This document shows positions 17,053-26,318 of a stretch of DNA of 64,000 nt, in pieces. Under the pieces are notes generated by a model that searched no databases, was not told where the DNA came from, and saw only the letters and a list, made by a program, of their open reading frames with translations. Position 1 is the stretch's first letter, and each line of letters begins with the position of its first letter. The translations under genes were made by a program, and so were the position numbers. Origin of the DNA: Ruegeria sp. SCSIO 43209 (GTDB lineage Bacteria; Pseudomonadota; Alphaproteobacteria; Rhodobacterales; Rhodobacteraceae); the NCBI RefSeq assembly GCF_019904295.1, contig NZ_CP065359.1:3408001-3472000 (forward strand), in the 5' to 3' direction.

Positions 17053-18165
17053 TCAAGAAGGTCGGAGCAACGCCCTGTCATTCTTAATATGTCGTTGCAG
17101 CAAAGTATGGATTTGTCTTCCGCGTTTTGGAATCTGGCGGGCTGCGATTGGTTGATGGTCTGGCAAAGCTAACTCTGGGAAGAGCGCAACAATTTCGGCC
17201 AGCGCCTCGGGCTGTATTCCTTTCAAGGCTTGCTTGCCTGTGAATAGGCTTTCTGACGGCGCGCCTTCCGCCAGCACGATCTCATGCCGGTCGAACAGAA
17301 TATGGAAATACACCACGCCCTGAGCTGTCTCGTCGACGGTTATGCCGGGTATGCCGACCAGCTTATGGGCTGGGACCAGAACCTCTTCGCTGTCGAACAT
17401 GCGAACGGCGATACTCGAACGGATCAACATGCGATGCTGCGGTGAGACCAACAGATCACGTCGCGGCAGGTTGCTTCCCAGGCTGCCCGCTGTGATTCGG
17501 ATCGGGCGCAGCTTGGGATTGAGCGCAAATTCAGACCTATCCAGAGCGCGCGCGCCGATCCAGCGAATTGGTTGTGGCCCATGATCCAAGGTGACAACCA
17601 TGTCACCAGCGGAAAGCGTTTCTATCGCGACATCACCATCAGGTGTCGCGATAAGCGTTCCGGCTGAGAAACAAGGAACATCAACGATGGAACCGGGGTC
17701 AGTCGTGTCCGGTGCGTTGCTCGGTGTAACGTTGACGACGCTCATCGAATACGTCACCCCGGGATCTAGGGGCTCAGAGGTTATGTAGCCAGCGTTGGTT
17801 CCTTCAACCTCGACAAGGTACACAGTGATTGTCCCACCGCCGGGATTCGTCAGAATGTAGGATTCTTCCAGATAGATGTCGCCGCTCAGAAACGTTGTCG
17901 AACCATCAAGGTTTGTTACCGTTCCGATCTGTGTATCGTCGTCGCCATTTTCGTTGTTGAATCTGTCGCCGTTGAAAACATCCCCGGTATCGGGAACTGG
18001 CGGGCCAAACCCATTTCGAATGAAACCACCGGCCTCGTCCTCAACATTGAATACCCTTCGGTCTGTCGCGGGGTCATAGCTTGCGTCCAGGGTGATCGTA
18101 TCAGGCCCAATTGTATTCACCGTAATGACGCCGGGTGCGTATCCGATGTATGAGTAGTTCGCCAT
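17053..18165 (-). CDS. Hint-domain (hedgehog/intein-like) protein
   Basis: The 370-residue protein has an N-terminal half (1-165) rich in Gly, Asp, Thr and beta-strand-like sequence without signal peptide, and a C-terminal Hint domain starting PCFSAGTLIATPDGDVAIETL near residue 167, followed by DMVVTLDHGPQPIRWIG and VSPQHRMLIRS. Such PCFxxGTxI proteins are numerous in marine Rhodobacterales, often with repeats for calcium binding or secretion; here no clear RTX repeat is seen. The Cys at the splice-type junction is present, so self-cleavage is possible. It separates nnrS from norC and has no evident link to denitrification. Confidence 0.88.
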   Translation of the reverse strand: MANYSYIGYAPGVITVNTIGPDTITLDASYDPATDRRVFNVEDEAGGFIRNGFGPPVPDTGDVFNGDRFNNENGDDDTQIGTVTNLDGSTTFLSGDIYLEESYILTNPGGGTITVYLVEVEGTNAGYITSEPLDPGVTYSMSVVNVTPSNAPDTTDPGSIVDVPCFSAGTLIATPDGDVAIETLSAGDMVVTLDHGPQPIRWIGARALDRSEFALNPKLRPIRITAGSLGSNLPRRDLLVSPQHRMLIRSSIAVRMFDSEEVLVPAHKLVGIPGITVDETAQGVVYFHILFDRHEIVLAEGAPSESLFTGKQALKGIQPEALAEIVALFPELALPDHQPIAARQIPKRGRQIHTLLQRHIKNDRALLRPS

Positions 18166-18360
18166 TCTTTAACCACCACGCTTCAGGTGCCATCTAAGCA
18201 CCTCTATTCACCGATAAATCGAGAACGCTCGCTTCAACTTTTCGAACGTCCGGAAACATGCTGTTCTAAGTACTATTTTTCAAGGCAATCTGAGGGCATT
18301 TTAGTGATACTGACGCAATTATGACCACAGGTGTCCAATTCCGCGCTTACTTTGGCATGC

Positions 18361-18374
18361 TTGACTTTCGTTAA
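18361..18374 (+). promoter_or_regulatory. Dnr/FNR-like box upstream of norCBQDEF
   Basis: TTGAC-TTTC-GTTAA ends 64 bp from the norC start. The interval 18166-18437 otherwise shows no gene. Confidence 0.75.
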
Positions 18375-18437
18375 GGCAGCCCTGCGACCCACCCGCCATT
18401 GTCATCAGACTAGCTAATCTGCGCAAAGGAGAGCGCA

Positions 18438-18887
18438 ATGCGAGAAGTCATGACAAAGAGCATGGCTCGCAACATATTCTATGGCGGGTCACTGTTCTTC
18501 ATCCTCATCTTCCTGGCCCTGTCGGCCCACTCGCACTGGTACATCGTCAACTCCGAGAATTCGGCGAAGCTTGATGACAGTGTGGTTCGGGGCAAACATG
18601 TCTGGGAAAAACATGCCTGCATCAACTGTCACACGATCCTGGGCGAGGGCGCCTACTACGCGCCGGAAGTCGGGAATGTGATGACCCGCTGGGGTGTGCT
18701 GGACGACCCGGAATCGGCCTTTGAAGCGCTCAAGGGCTGGATGGAGGCGCAGCCGACCGGCATTCCCGGTCGTCGGCAGATGCCCAATTTCAACCTCAGC
18801 GACGAAGAGATCCGCGATCTGACCAACTTCTTGATCTGGACGGACAACATTGATGCGCAGGGCTGGCCGCCCAACGAGGCAGGCTGA
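18438..18887 (+). CDS. norC: Nitric oxide reductase subunit C
   Basis: NorC is the membrane-anchored cytochrome c subunit that feeds electrons into NorB. The 149-residue protein has one N-terminal transmembrane helix (about residues 12-34), the haem motif CINCHTILGEGAYYAPEVG near residue 61 and a conserved methionine in RRQMPNF as axial ligand. The ATG at 18438 has GGAGAG upstream. norB begins 16 bp after the stop. Confidence 0.97.
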   Translation: MREVMTKSMARNIFYGGSLFFILIFLALSAHSHWYIVNSENSAKLDDSVVRGKHVWEKHACINCHTILGEGAYYAPEVGNVMTRWGVLDDPESAFEALKGWMEAQPTGIPGRRQMPNFNLSDEEIRDLTNFLIWTDNIDAQGWPPNEAG

Positions 18888-18903
18888 GAAAGGGAACGGA
18901 GCA

Positions 18904-20271
18904 ATGAAATACGAATCCCAAAAAATCGCCTACGCCTACTTCGCAGTAGCGATGGCCCTGTTCGCGGTACAGGTAATCGGCGGCCTGCTAGCCGGTTTCA
19001 TCTATGTATTCCCGAACTTCCTGAGTGAGCTTCTGCCGTTCAATATCGTACGGATGCTGCACACCAACTCTCTGATCGTCTGGCTACTGCTGGGCTTCTT
19101 CGGTGCGGCCTACTTCCTGATCCCCGAAGAGACCGAGCGCGAGATTCATTCGACCAAGCTGGCCTATCTGCAGTTGATCATTCTTGTGGTTGGCACGCTG
19201 GGCGTGGTCGTGACCTATGTCTTCAACCTGTTCGAAGGCAACTGGCTGCTGGGCAAAGAGGGGCGCGAGTTCCTTGAACAACCCAAATGGGTCAAGGCGG
19301 GCATCGTCGTGGCCGCGCTGATGTTCCTTTACAACGTGTCACTGACCGTTCTGAAGGGCAAGAAGACGGCAATATCGAGCATCCTTGTTCTGGGCCTCTG
19401 GGGTCTGGCGCTGCTGTTCCTGTTTGCTTTCTACAACCCGGGCAACCTGTCGCTCGACAAGCAATACTGGTGGTATGTCGTCCACCTATGGGTCGAAGGC
19501 GTATGGGAGCTGATCATGGCCTCGATCCTGGCCTACCTGATGCTGAAGCTAACGGGCGTTGACCGTGAGGTGGTCGAGAAATGGCTCTATGTCATCGTCG
19601 CCGCCGCGCTGTTCTCGGGCATCCTTGGGACAGGTCACCACTACTATTGGATCGGTACACCCGGCTATTGGCAGTGGATCGGTTCGATCTTCTCAAGCCT
19701 CGAGGTGATCCCGTTCTTCGCGATGATGGCCTTTGCCTTCGTCATGGTCTGGAAGGGCCGTCGTGACCACCCTAACAAGGCTGCTCTGCTGTGGTCACTG
19801 GGCTGTGCAACGCTTGCCTTCTTCGGTGCCGGTGTCTGGGGCTTCCTGCACACGCTGCACGGGGTGAACTACTATACCCATGGCACGCAGATTACCGCAG
19901 CCCACGGTCACCTGGCTTTCTACGGTGCTTATGTCTGCCTCAACCTGGCGATCTTCAGCTATGCGATGCCGATCCTGAAGAACCGTGATCCCTACAATCA
20001 GGTTCTGAACATGGGCTCGTTCTGGCTTATGACCAGCGGCATGGTCTTCATGACCTTCGTCCTGACCTTCGGTGGTACCGTGCAGACTCACATGCAACGT
20101 GTGGTCGGTGACTACTTCATGGACGTGCAGGACCAGATCGCGATCTTCTACTGGATGCGTCTTGGCTCTGGTGTGGTCGTGGTCCTTGGTGCGCTGCTGT
20201 TCATCTACTCGATCTGGGTGCCCCGGAAAGAGGTGATTGAACCCGGTGCCTCTGAAACCCCGGCGGAGTAA
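18904..20271 (+). CDS. norB: Nitric oxide reductase catalytic subunit B
   Basis: NorB reduces two NO to N2O at a haem b3/FeB site in the membrane. The 455-residue protein has about 12 transmembrane helices, a haem-ligand histidine in RMLHTNSLIVW, and active-site region motifs VHLWVEGVWE, GTGHHYYWIG and HGHLAFYGAY, where the histidines bind FeB and the haems. It lacks the N-terminal quinol-oxidase-type extension, so this is the cytochrome c-dependent cNOR. The start at 18904 removes an 18-residue extension lying over the norC end. Confidence 0.97.
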   Translation: MKYESQKIAYAYFAVAMALFAVQVIGGLLAGFIYVFPNFLSELLPFNIVRMLHTNSLIVWLLLGFFGAAYFLIPEETEREIHSTKLAYLQLIILVVGTLGVVVTYVFNLFEGNWLLGKEGREFLEQPKWVKAGIVVAALMFLYNVSLTVLKGKKTAISSILVLGLWGLALLFLFAFYNPGNLSLDKQYWWYVVHLWVEGVWELIMASILAYLMLKLTGVDREVVEKWLYVIVAAALFSGILGTGHHYYWIGTPGYWQWIGSIFSSLEVIPFFAMMAFAFVMVWKGRRDHPNKAALLWSLGCATLAFFGAGVWGFLHTLHGVNYYTHGTQITAAHGHLAFYGAYVCLNLAIFSYAMPILKNRDPYNQVLNMGSFWLMTSGMVFMTFVLTFGGTVQTHMQRVVGDYFMDVQDQIAIFYWMRLGSGVVVVLGALLFIYSIWVPRKEVIEPGASETPAE

Positions 20272-21086
20272 TGGATATGGATGGCTCCATGAAACTGAAT
20301 GAGGGGGCGGCGAACGCCCCCTTCTACCTCGCCCAAAGCGATGAATGCGATGTGTTCACCGCCGCCTACAACAACGACCTGCCGGTTTTGCTGAAAGGTC
20401 CAACAGGTTGCGGTAAGACCCGCTTTGTGGCCCATATGGCCGCCAAGCTTGGCCGCCCGCTTTACACCGTGGCCTGCCACGATGACCTCGCCGCCGCCGA
20501 CCTGATCGGTCGCTACCTGTTGAAGGGCGGCGAAACCGTCTGGGTTGATGGCCCTCTGACTCGTGCGGTGCGCGAAGGCGCGATCTGCTACCTTGATGAG
20601 GTGGTCGAAGCCCGCAAGGACGTCACCGTTGTGCTGCACCCGCTGACCGATGACCGGCGCATCCTGCCGATCGACCGCACCGGTGAAGAGCTCGAGGCCG
20701 CGCCCGGTTTCATGCTGGTGGCCTCGTACAACCCCGGATACCAGAATATCCTGAAAACCCTGAAACCCTCGACCAGGCAGCGGTTCATCTCGCTGGAATT
20801 CGACTTTCCGTCGCCCGAGATGGAGGCCGAAGTCGTCGCGCAAGAAAGCGGTCTGCCGCTTGAACGCTGTAAACCGCTGGTACGCCTTGCAGGAAAGTTG
20901 CGCGGGCTTAAGGGTCAGGACCTTGAGGAAGGCGTGTCCACCCGTCTGGTCGTTTATGCCGCGACGCTGATCGCACAGGGCATGTCCACCGACCGCGCCA
21001 TCCTCGCCGCAATGATCGAACCTCTGACTGATGATGAGGATATCAAACGCGGGCTCCTCGATCTTGTCACGGCTGTCTTTGGGTGA
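20271..21086 (+). CDS. norQ: NorQ, MoxR-type AAA+ ATPase for NO reductase activation
   Basis: NorQ works with NorD to insert the non-haem iron into NorB. The 271-residue protein has a Walker A motif GPTGCGKT near residue 43, Walker B AICYLDEV, and the sensor-region SYNPGYQ. The start codon shares one base with the norB stop (TAATG). Cytoplasmic. Confidence 0.95.
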   Translation: MDMDGSMKLNEGAANAPFYLAQSDECDVFTAAYNNDLPVLLKGPTGCGKTRFVAHMAAKLGRPLYTVACHDDLAAADLIGRYLLKGGETVWVDGPLTRAVREGAICYLDEVVEARKDVTVVLHPLTDDRRILPIDRTGEELEAAPGFMLVASYNPGYQNILKTLKPSTRQRFISLEFDFPSPEMEAEVVAQESGLPLERCKPLVRLAGKLRGLKGQDLEEGVSTRLVVYAATLIAQGMSTDRAILAAMIEPLTDDEDIKRGLLDLVTAVFG

Positions 21087-21095
21087 GGCCGGCCG

Positions 21096-23018
21096 ATGGT
21101 CAGGATCGATTTTGAGCCATGGGAACCCGAAGAAACGATCGGGAAACTGTGGCACACCCTTGCCAGTCGCCTTGATGCACCTGAAGTGCATGATGGAGCC
21201 GCGGTTGACCTCTCAGAGGTCGCAGGGCGGCTGGCAGTCCTCTTTCGAGGACTTGGGGGTAGTCCGGGCGTAGAATTGCGCCCGGTCTCGCCCGAGATTT
21301 CGCGCCACCGTCTGGGGTGGCGTCGTCGTCTGGCAACCGAGGCCGAGATGATGCCGCGTGCGTCGTTCGATGGCGAAGTTCTGCGTTTGCCGGATCGGCT
21401 GGCGGTGTTTCCCGCGCGTGAAGCCAACGGTGCGCTTTATGTCTGGCTGGCCGCCGCCGCTGCACATGCCGGAACTCGTATCGACGAAGACGACCCGTTG
21501 CGCGCCGACCTGCATGCGCTTGTCGCCGCCCGACAGATGGTCGAGGCGGCGTTGCACAACGCCCCCGGCCTGCGCCCGCTTTATACCGAGCTGTGCAAGG
21601 GCGTGCTGTATCAACGCGACATTTCCGGGCTGCCACCCGTCGAGGCAGCGGTTGAAGAACTGGTCCGCCACATGCTGGGCGACCCCGCGCCTTTGTCGCC
21701 AAAGGTTGAACATCTTCTAGCGTTGGATGACGACCTCACCGCCCCGCGCGGCTATCAGCATTTCCGGCCTGTCCCGCTGTGGCCCGAGTTGCGCCCGGTC
21801 GGGTTCTCCGAACATAACGAAGTGGAGAACCCCGAAACCGAAGGACCGCCCGAGGAATCCGGCGAAAAAACCCACCGTGCCCGCCGCCGCAAATCGGATC
21901 AGGCCAACCGCAGCGACAGTTTCATCCTGCACAAGTTCGAAGCGATCCTCAGTTGGGCTGAGTTCCTGAACATCAACCGGCGCATCGACGATGACGATCC
22001 TGATAACGCCAAGAAAGCCGCCGATGATCAGGAAGAGATTGGCTTGGGTCAGATCTCGAAGGCGCCGCCGACCAAACTGAAACTTCATCTGGACCTCGCT
22101 CCGGAGGACGTGAACCGCGAACGCCTGTCGGGACGGGTTTTGTATCCCGAATGGGACGTGCGCATCGGCCAATACTTGCCCGATCATGTCAACGTTCTGA
22201 CCTCGGATGCCGAGATTCGCGAAGATGCCGCCGAGTTCGGCAAAGACCCCGCCACTGCCCGCCGCATCCGCGCCGTGAAACGCCAGTTCGAGGCGCTGCG
22301 CCCGGGCCGCGTGATGACGCGCGGTCATCTGGATGGTGATCAATTGGATATCGAGGCAGCCGTTCGGGCGCAGGTAGACCGTTGTGCCAATGGCGAAGGC
22401 ACCGAACGTATTTGGATGCAATCGCGCCCCGAGGCGCGCGATTTGGCGGTGTCTATCCTGCTGGATGTCAGCCGCTCGACCGAAAGCGCCGTCACAGGCC
22501 GCGCCGTAATCGACATTGAACGCGAGGCTCTTGCGGCACTCGCCTGGGGTCTGAACGCCTGCGGCGACGATTTCGCCATCCACGCCTTCAGCTCGCTGAA
22601 ACGCCAGCGGGTTTATGTGCAGCGCTGTAAACGCTTCGATGAGCCGATGGGTAGTTTGGTGGAACAGCGCATCGCCTCGCTGCGCCCCGGCCACTATACC
22701 CGCCTCGGCGCCGCAATACGCCATTGTTCCGCCGATCTGGCCGGCCAATCGCGCAAACGCCGGTTGCTATTGATCATCACTGACGGCAAACCCAACGACC
22801 TGGACCATTACGAGGGTCGCCACGGTATCGAAGACACCTGCATGGCCGTGCGCGAGGCGCGTAGGGCAGGGCAATCGGTCTTTGGCGTTACCATCGACAA
22901 AACCGGCAAAAGCTGGTTCCCGCGCATGTTCGGTCAAGGCGGCTTCGCCGTCATCCCCGACCCGCACCGGCTGATCATGGCCCTGCCTCAGATCTACCGC
23001 CAACTGGTTGGAGCATGA
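21096..23018 (+). CDS. norD: NorD, VWA-domain partner of NorQ
   Basis: NorD is a 640-residue soluble protein with a C-terminal von Willebrand factor A domain. The MIDAS metal site is visible as DVSRSTES near residue 452 with the later ITDGKPNDLDHY. The N-terminal 400 residues are family-specific, with a charged segment of about 30 residues (TEGPPEESGEKTHRARRRKS). It begins 9 bp after norQ and its stop overlaps norE by 4 bp. It helps assemble the NorB iron centre together with NorQ. Confidence 0.95.
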   Translation: MVRIDFEPWEPEETIGKLWHTLASRLDAPEVHDGAAVDLSEVAGRLAVLFRGLGGSPGVELRPVSPEISRHRLGWRRRLATEAEMMPRASFDGEVLRLPDRLAVFPAREANGALYVWLAAAAAHAGTRIDEDDPLRADLHALVAARQMVEAALHNAPGLRPLYTELCKGVLYQRDISGLPPVEAAVEELVRHMLGDPAPLSPKVEHLLALDDDLTAPRGYQHFRPVPLWPELRPVGFSEHNEVENPETEGPPEESGEKTHRARRRKSDQANRSDSFILHKFEAILSWAEFLNINRRIDDDDPDNAKKAADDQEEIGLGQISKAPPTKLKLHLDLAPEDVNRERLSGRVLYPEWDVRIGQYLPDHVNVLTSDAEIREDAAEFGKDPATARRIRAVKRQFEALRPGRVMTRGHLDGDQLDIEAAVRAQVDRCANGEGTERIWMQSRPEARDLAVSILLDVSRSTESAVTGRAVIDIEREALAALAWGLNACGDDFAIHAFSSLKRQRVYVQRCKRFDEPMGSLVEQRIASLRPGHYTRLGAAIRHCSADLAGQSRKRRLLLIITDGKPNDLDHYEGRHGIEDTCMAVREARRAGQSVFGVTIDKTGKSWFPRMFGQGGFAVIPDPHRLIMALPQIYRQLVGA

Positions 23019-23563
23019 GTGACGCCTCATTGATCGATGAGCTTCCGGGCGAGCTGCTGATGTGGGTTCTGATCATCTCGGAATTGCTGGTTTTCGGCGC
23101 GGGCCTGATTGCCTTTATGGGCGTGCGCCTGACCGACCCGACAGGATTTGCCGAGGCTCAATCGCACCTTTACCGGACAGGGGCAGCGCTCAACACGGTG
23201 GTGCTGGTCACCTCGGGCTATCTGGCGGCGCAGGCGCTGCAGTGGCGAAAAATCGCGCGCCGGGGCGTGGCTCGAATGGCCTTGATCACTGCCGCCGCGC
23301 TGGGTGTCGTGTTCCTGATCATCAAAGGTGCGGAATACGCGGGCAAAGCTGCACAGGGGATCACCCATGAGACCCACCCATTTTTCCTGTTCTATTATCT
23401 GCTGACCGGGTTTCACGCCGCACATGTGTTGGCAGGGGTCGGTATCCTGCTGCTGGTCGCCTGGCGTGACGATCCACGCAACATTGAGGCAGGTGCACAA
23501 TTCTGGCACATGGTCGATCTGGTCTGGATCCTGCTTTTCCCCGTGATCTACCTGCTGGGATAA
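23015..23563 (+). CDS. norE: NorE, cytochrome c oxidase subunit III-like protein
   Basis: The 182-residue membrane protein has five hydrophobic segments and the COX3 family features ELLVFGAGLIAF and HPFFLFYYLLTGFHAAHV, ending in FWHMVDLVWILLFPVIYL. NorE is accessory to NO reductase, affecting activity or stability but not catalysis. It overlaps the end of norD by 4 bp (ATGA). Confidence 0.93.
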   Translation: MSDASLIDELPGELLMWVLIISELLVFGAGLIAFMGVRLTDPTGFAEAQSHLYRTGAALNTVVLVTSGYLAAQALQWRKIARRGVARMALITAAALGVVFLIIKGAEYAGKAAQGITHETHPFFLFYYLLTGFHAAHVLAGVGILLLVAWRDDPRNIEAGAQFWHMVDLVWILLFPVIYLLG

Positions 23564-23568
23564 TTCCG

Positions 23569-23856
23569 ATGCCTGCAGCACCATCTTTTCCCAAATACTG
23601 GCGAAGGGCGCTCCATAATTCGCTCACACGTGCATGGCTGACCCTTTTGGTGCTCAGCGTCGCATCAGCACTGCTGACTGTGCTGCCCATCCCGCCAGCC
23701 GTTCTGGCGGGGTGTATTCTGGTCCTCGCACTGGCGAAATGTCGCGTTATCCTGGCTTGTTATCTTGATCTCGTAAACAGCCCGGCCTGGCTGCGAGGTG
23801 TCACCATGGTGCTGACGGGCTTTGCCATCATTGTCTTCGCCCTCTACCTGATCTGA
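23569..23856 (+). CDS. norF: NorF, small COX4-like membrane protein
   Basis: The 95-residue protein has three hydrophobic segments with the family core LAKCRVILACYLDL typical of the prokaryotic cytochrome c oxidase subunit IV group. It closes the norCBQDEF operon, in the same order as in Paracoccus, and is an accessory of NO reductase. Confidence 0.88.
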   Translation: MPAAPSFPKYWRRALHNSLTRAWLTLLVLSVASALLTVLPIPPAVLAGCILVLALAKCRVILACYLDLVNSPAWLRGVTMVLTGFAIIVFALYLI

Positions 23857-23859
23857 CTC

Positions 23860-23887
23860 AAAAAACGCCGCCTCCGGGGAGACGGCG
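23860..23887 (-). terminator. Terminator of hemA, shared with the norF end
   Basis: A hairpin (CGCCGcCTCC with GGAGaCGGCG, single mismatch) is followed on the minus strand by TTTTTT, so it is a good intrinsic terminator for hemA. In the norF direction it has a stem but no T-run. Confidence 0.75.
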
Positions 23888-23915
23888 AAGTATTACGCTA
23901 GGGGGCGCTTCTTGG

Positions 23916-25139
23916 TTACTGGGCTGCCATCGGCATGCGCGCAATCTGACAGCGTTGCCAGAGGGTGGACAGCGCGCCAACCAGATGCTCGATATCCTCA
24001 TCCGTATGTACCGGAGACGGCGTGATCCGCAGACGCTCGGTCCCTTTTGGTACGGTGGGATAATTGATCGGCTGAATGTAGATGCCGAACTCTTCCAGCA
24101 GCGTGTCCGAGATGAACTTGCACTTCACCGGATCGCCAACCATCACCGGGATGATGTGGCTGGGGTTAGGAATATGAGGAATACCTTCCGCATCCAAACG
24201 AGCCCGAACCTGCGATACACGGGCTTTCTGCAGGTCGCGTTCAGCATTCGATTGTTTCAAATGCCGGATCGAGGCCGCGGCCCCGGCCGCGATCGATGGT
24301 GGCAGGGCGGTGGTAAAAATAAACCCGCTGGCGAAGCTGCGCACGAAATCGCACAGCGCAGCCGAGGCAGCAATATACCCGCCCACCACACCGAACGCTT
24401 TACCAAGCGTGCCTTCGATCACCGTCAGGCGATCCATGAGGCCTTCTCGTTCAGCGATACCACCGCCGCGTGGCCCATAGAGGCCAACGGCATGAACCTC
24501 ATCCAGATAGGTCATCGCGCCGTATTTGTCGGCGAGATCGCAAATCTCTTTGATGGGGGCGATGTCACCATCCATCGAATAGACCGACTCGAACGCGATC
24601 ATCTTTGGCGCATCGGGATCAGCTGCGGCCAGTTTGGTTTCAAGGTCATCCAGATCGTTGTGTTTCCAGATCACCTTCTGCGCCCGCGAGTGGCGGATGC
24701 CTTCGATCATCGAGGCATGGTTCAGTGCATCAGAGAATACGATCAGGCCGGGGATTTTCGCGGCGAGAGTGCCAAGGGCTGCCCAATTCGAAACATACCC
24801 GGAAGTAAACAGAAGCGCGGCTTCCTTTCCATGCAGATCGGCCAGTTCGGCCTCAAGCAGCACGTGGTCGTGAGTGGTGCCTGATATGTTTCGCGTGCCC
24901 CCGGCCCCCGCGCCACAGCGATCCAATGCGTCATGCATTGCATCGATAACAGATGGGTGCTGACCCATGCCAAGATAGTCATTCGAACACCAGATCCGCA
25001 CATTTCGCTGGACAGATCCATCCGTCTGACGTGCGTTCGGGAAAGAGCCACAGCGACGTTGCAAGTCTATGAAAACACGATAGTTCCCTTCATCCCGAAG
25101 GTCACTGAGGCTTTGATTGAAATAACGCTCGTAGTCCAT
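23916..25139 (-). CDS. hemA: 5-aminolevulinate synthase
   Basis: ALA synthase joins glycine and succinyl-CoA to make 5-aminolevulinate, the first haem precursor in alphaproteobacteria. The 407-residue PLP enzyme shows [31 protein letters not shown] and the PLP lysine in [13 protein letters not shown]. The start MDYERYFNQ at 25139 is chosen over an extension to 25208 that would pass through the regulatory box. Its place between nor and nap, with a Dnr/FNR box 63 bp upstream, ties haem supply to denitrification. Whether the genome has a second ALA synthase cannot be seen here. Confidence 0.96.
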   Translation of the reverse strand: MDYERYFNQSLSDLRDEGNYRVFIDLQRRCGSFPNARQTDGSVQRNVRIWCSNDYLGMGQHPSVIDAMHDALDRCGAGAGGTRNISGTTHDHVLLEAELADLHGKEAALLFTSGYVSNWAALGTLAAKIPGLIVFSDALNHASMIEGIRHSRAQKVIWKHNDLDDLETKLAAADPDAPKMIAFESVYSMDGDIAPIKEICDLADKYGAMTYLDEVHAVGLYGPRGGGIAEREGLMDRLTVIEGTLGKAFGVVGGYIAASAALCDFVRSFASGFIFTTALPPSIAAGAAASIRHLKQSNAERDLQKARVSQVRARLDAEGIPHIPNPSHIIPVMVGDPVKCKFISDTLLEEFGIYIQPINYPTVPKGTERLRITPSPVHTDEDIEHLVGALSTLWQRCQIARMPMAAQ

Positions 25140-25201
25140 GTTACGTGCTCCCCGGAATACTGGCTTTGAGCCGAGAATAGGGCAGCGAACCAAGCCGCAA
25201 C

Positions 25202-25215
25202 ATGACAATAGTCAA
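25202..25215 (-). promoter_or_regulatory. Dnr/FNR-like box between hemA and the regulator gene
   Basis: ATGAC-AATA-GTCAA, one base from a perfect palindrome, ends 63 bp from the hemA start. It also lies about 110 bp in front of the divergent regulator gene and could serve autoregulation. Confidence 0.7.
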
Positions 25216-25324
25216 GTTTAGACAACATAAAACTATGGTGCACAACTGCCGGCTCTGGCATAGCGTGGAACAGGGATGGACCGACCGCGCCCATGCGCCG
25301 GCAGGAAATAACAGGGGTATTCTC

Positions 25325-26026
25325 TTGTCTCACGAAGCACAAAAAGCGATCGCACGTCAGTCGCTGCTGCTGCGCAGTTTACCGGAACAGCATGTGGAAA
25401 CACTGCTGAGCCACGCGATCTGGCGTCAGTATGACCGTGGTGAGACAATATTCCTGCAGGAGGAAAAAGCGCAGGCCATCCACGTCGTGCTTGAGGGTTG
25501 GGTCAAGCTGTTCCGCATGACCCCCACCGGGGCCGAAGCCGTCGTGAGCGTCTTCAAACGTGGTGACAGCTTCGGTGAGGCCGTAGCTCTGCGTAACGTT
25601 CCCTATCCTGTATCCGCCGAGGCCGTATCGGCCTGTGATGTCATGCATATCCCCAGTCCGATCCTGATCTCTTTGATGAGAGAGGACCCTGAGATCGGTA
25701 TTTCTATTCTGGCCGCGACCTTTACCCATCTTCACTCGTTGGTGGCGCAGCTAGAGCAACTCAAGGCTCAGACCGGAGCGCAACGCGTGGCCGAGTTTTT
25801 GTTGAATCTCTGCGACAGCGACAAAGGCGGATGCGAGGTTTTGCTGCCCTACGACAAGATGCTCATCGCAGGCCGTCTGGGGATGAAGCCGGAAAGCCTG
25901 AGCCGGGCGTTTTCGCGGCTCAAGGCGGTGGGTGTGAAGATCAACCGCAACCACGCCGAAATCTCGGATATCGCGCTTTTGCGGGACTATGCGGAAAGCG
26001 ATCCGGCGGAAAACTGGGGGCGGTGA
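25325..26026 (+). CDS. CRP/FNR family regulator, Dnr/NnrR type
   Basis: The product of about 233 residues has a cyclic-nucleotide-binding-fold sensor domain (EETIFLQEEKAQAIHVVLEG, GDSFGEAVAL) and a C-terminal winged helix with recognition helix KPESLSRAFSRLK. The E-x-x-S-R pattern is that of FNR, which reads TTGAT/C half-sites. There is no N-terminal cysteine cluster, so it is not an oxygen-sensing FNR; in this context a haem- or NO-responsive Dnr/NnrR type is most likely. The start is uncertain: TTG at 25325 with AGGGG upstream gives a normal family length, while ATG at 25235 or 25202 would add 30-41 residues and overlap the palindrome. Confidence 0.88.
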   Translation: MSHEAQKAIARQSLLLRSLPEQHVETLLSHAIWRQYDRGETIFLQEEKAQAIHVVLEGWVKLFRMTPTGAEAVVSVFKRGDSFGEAVALRNVPYPVSAEAVSACDVMHIPSPILISLMREDPEIGISILAATFTHLHSLVAQLEQLKAQTGAQRVAEFLLNLCDSDKGGCEVLLPYDKMLIAGRLGMKPESLSRAFSRLKAVGVKINRNHAEISDIALLRDYAESDPAENWGR

Positions 26027-26059
26027 CCCCGGAATTGCCGCCGGGCCCGACCAACCACT

Positions 26060-26317
26060 TCAGACGGTTGCGCCCTTGCGGCGAATGGCGGTGCCCAGAC
26101 TTCCGGCGCAGAGACCAACGATAATTGCGATCAGCAGCGCTATCGTTCCAACGTGGGAAATCTGCCAACCGGCAAAGAGCAGAGGCGCGATTAGGCCAAC
26201 CAATCCACCCATCAGTGCACCCAACCAGTATTGGCGCGTCATCATTCCCAGTGCCAGACCCAGAATGCCGGGCAGACCCAGTACGTTACCGCCGATGGTT
26301 CCAAGTATCTCTAACAT
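26060..26317 (-). CDS. Small membrane protein at the end of the nap operon
   Basis: The 85-residue product is very hydrophobic, with three predicted membrane segments (about residues 3-24, 27-47 and 53-77) and a short basic tail. I do not recognise it as a named Nap subunit; NapE is a smaller single-helix protein. The ATG at 26317 overlaps the napC stop and has GGTGGGGA upstream. It is the last gene of the nap operon; any role in nitrate reduction is inferred only from position. Confidence 0.7.
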   Translation of the reverse strand: MLEILGTIGGNVLGLPGILGLALGMMTRQYWLGALMGGLVGLIAPLLFAGWQISHVGTIALLIAIIVGLCAGSLGTAIRRKGATV

Positions 26318-26318
26318 C

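Noticed and set aside
20205..21191. A 328-codon minus-strand open frame over norQ
   Set aside because: Antisense to norQ with Walker motifs; no recognisable protein features.
21717..22748. A 343-codon minus-strand open frame within norD
   Set aside because: Antisense to norD, which has the VWA metal site and fits the operon.
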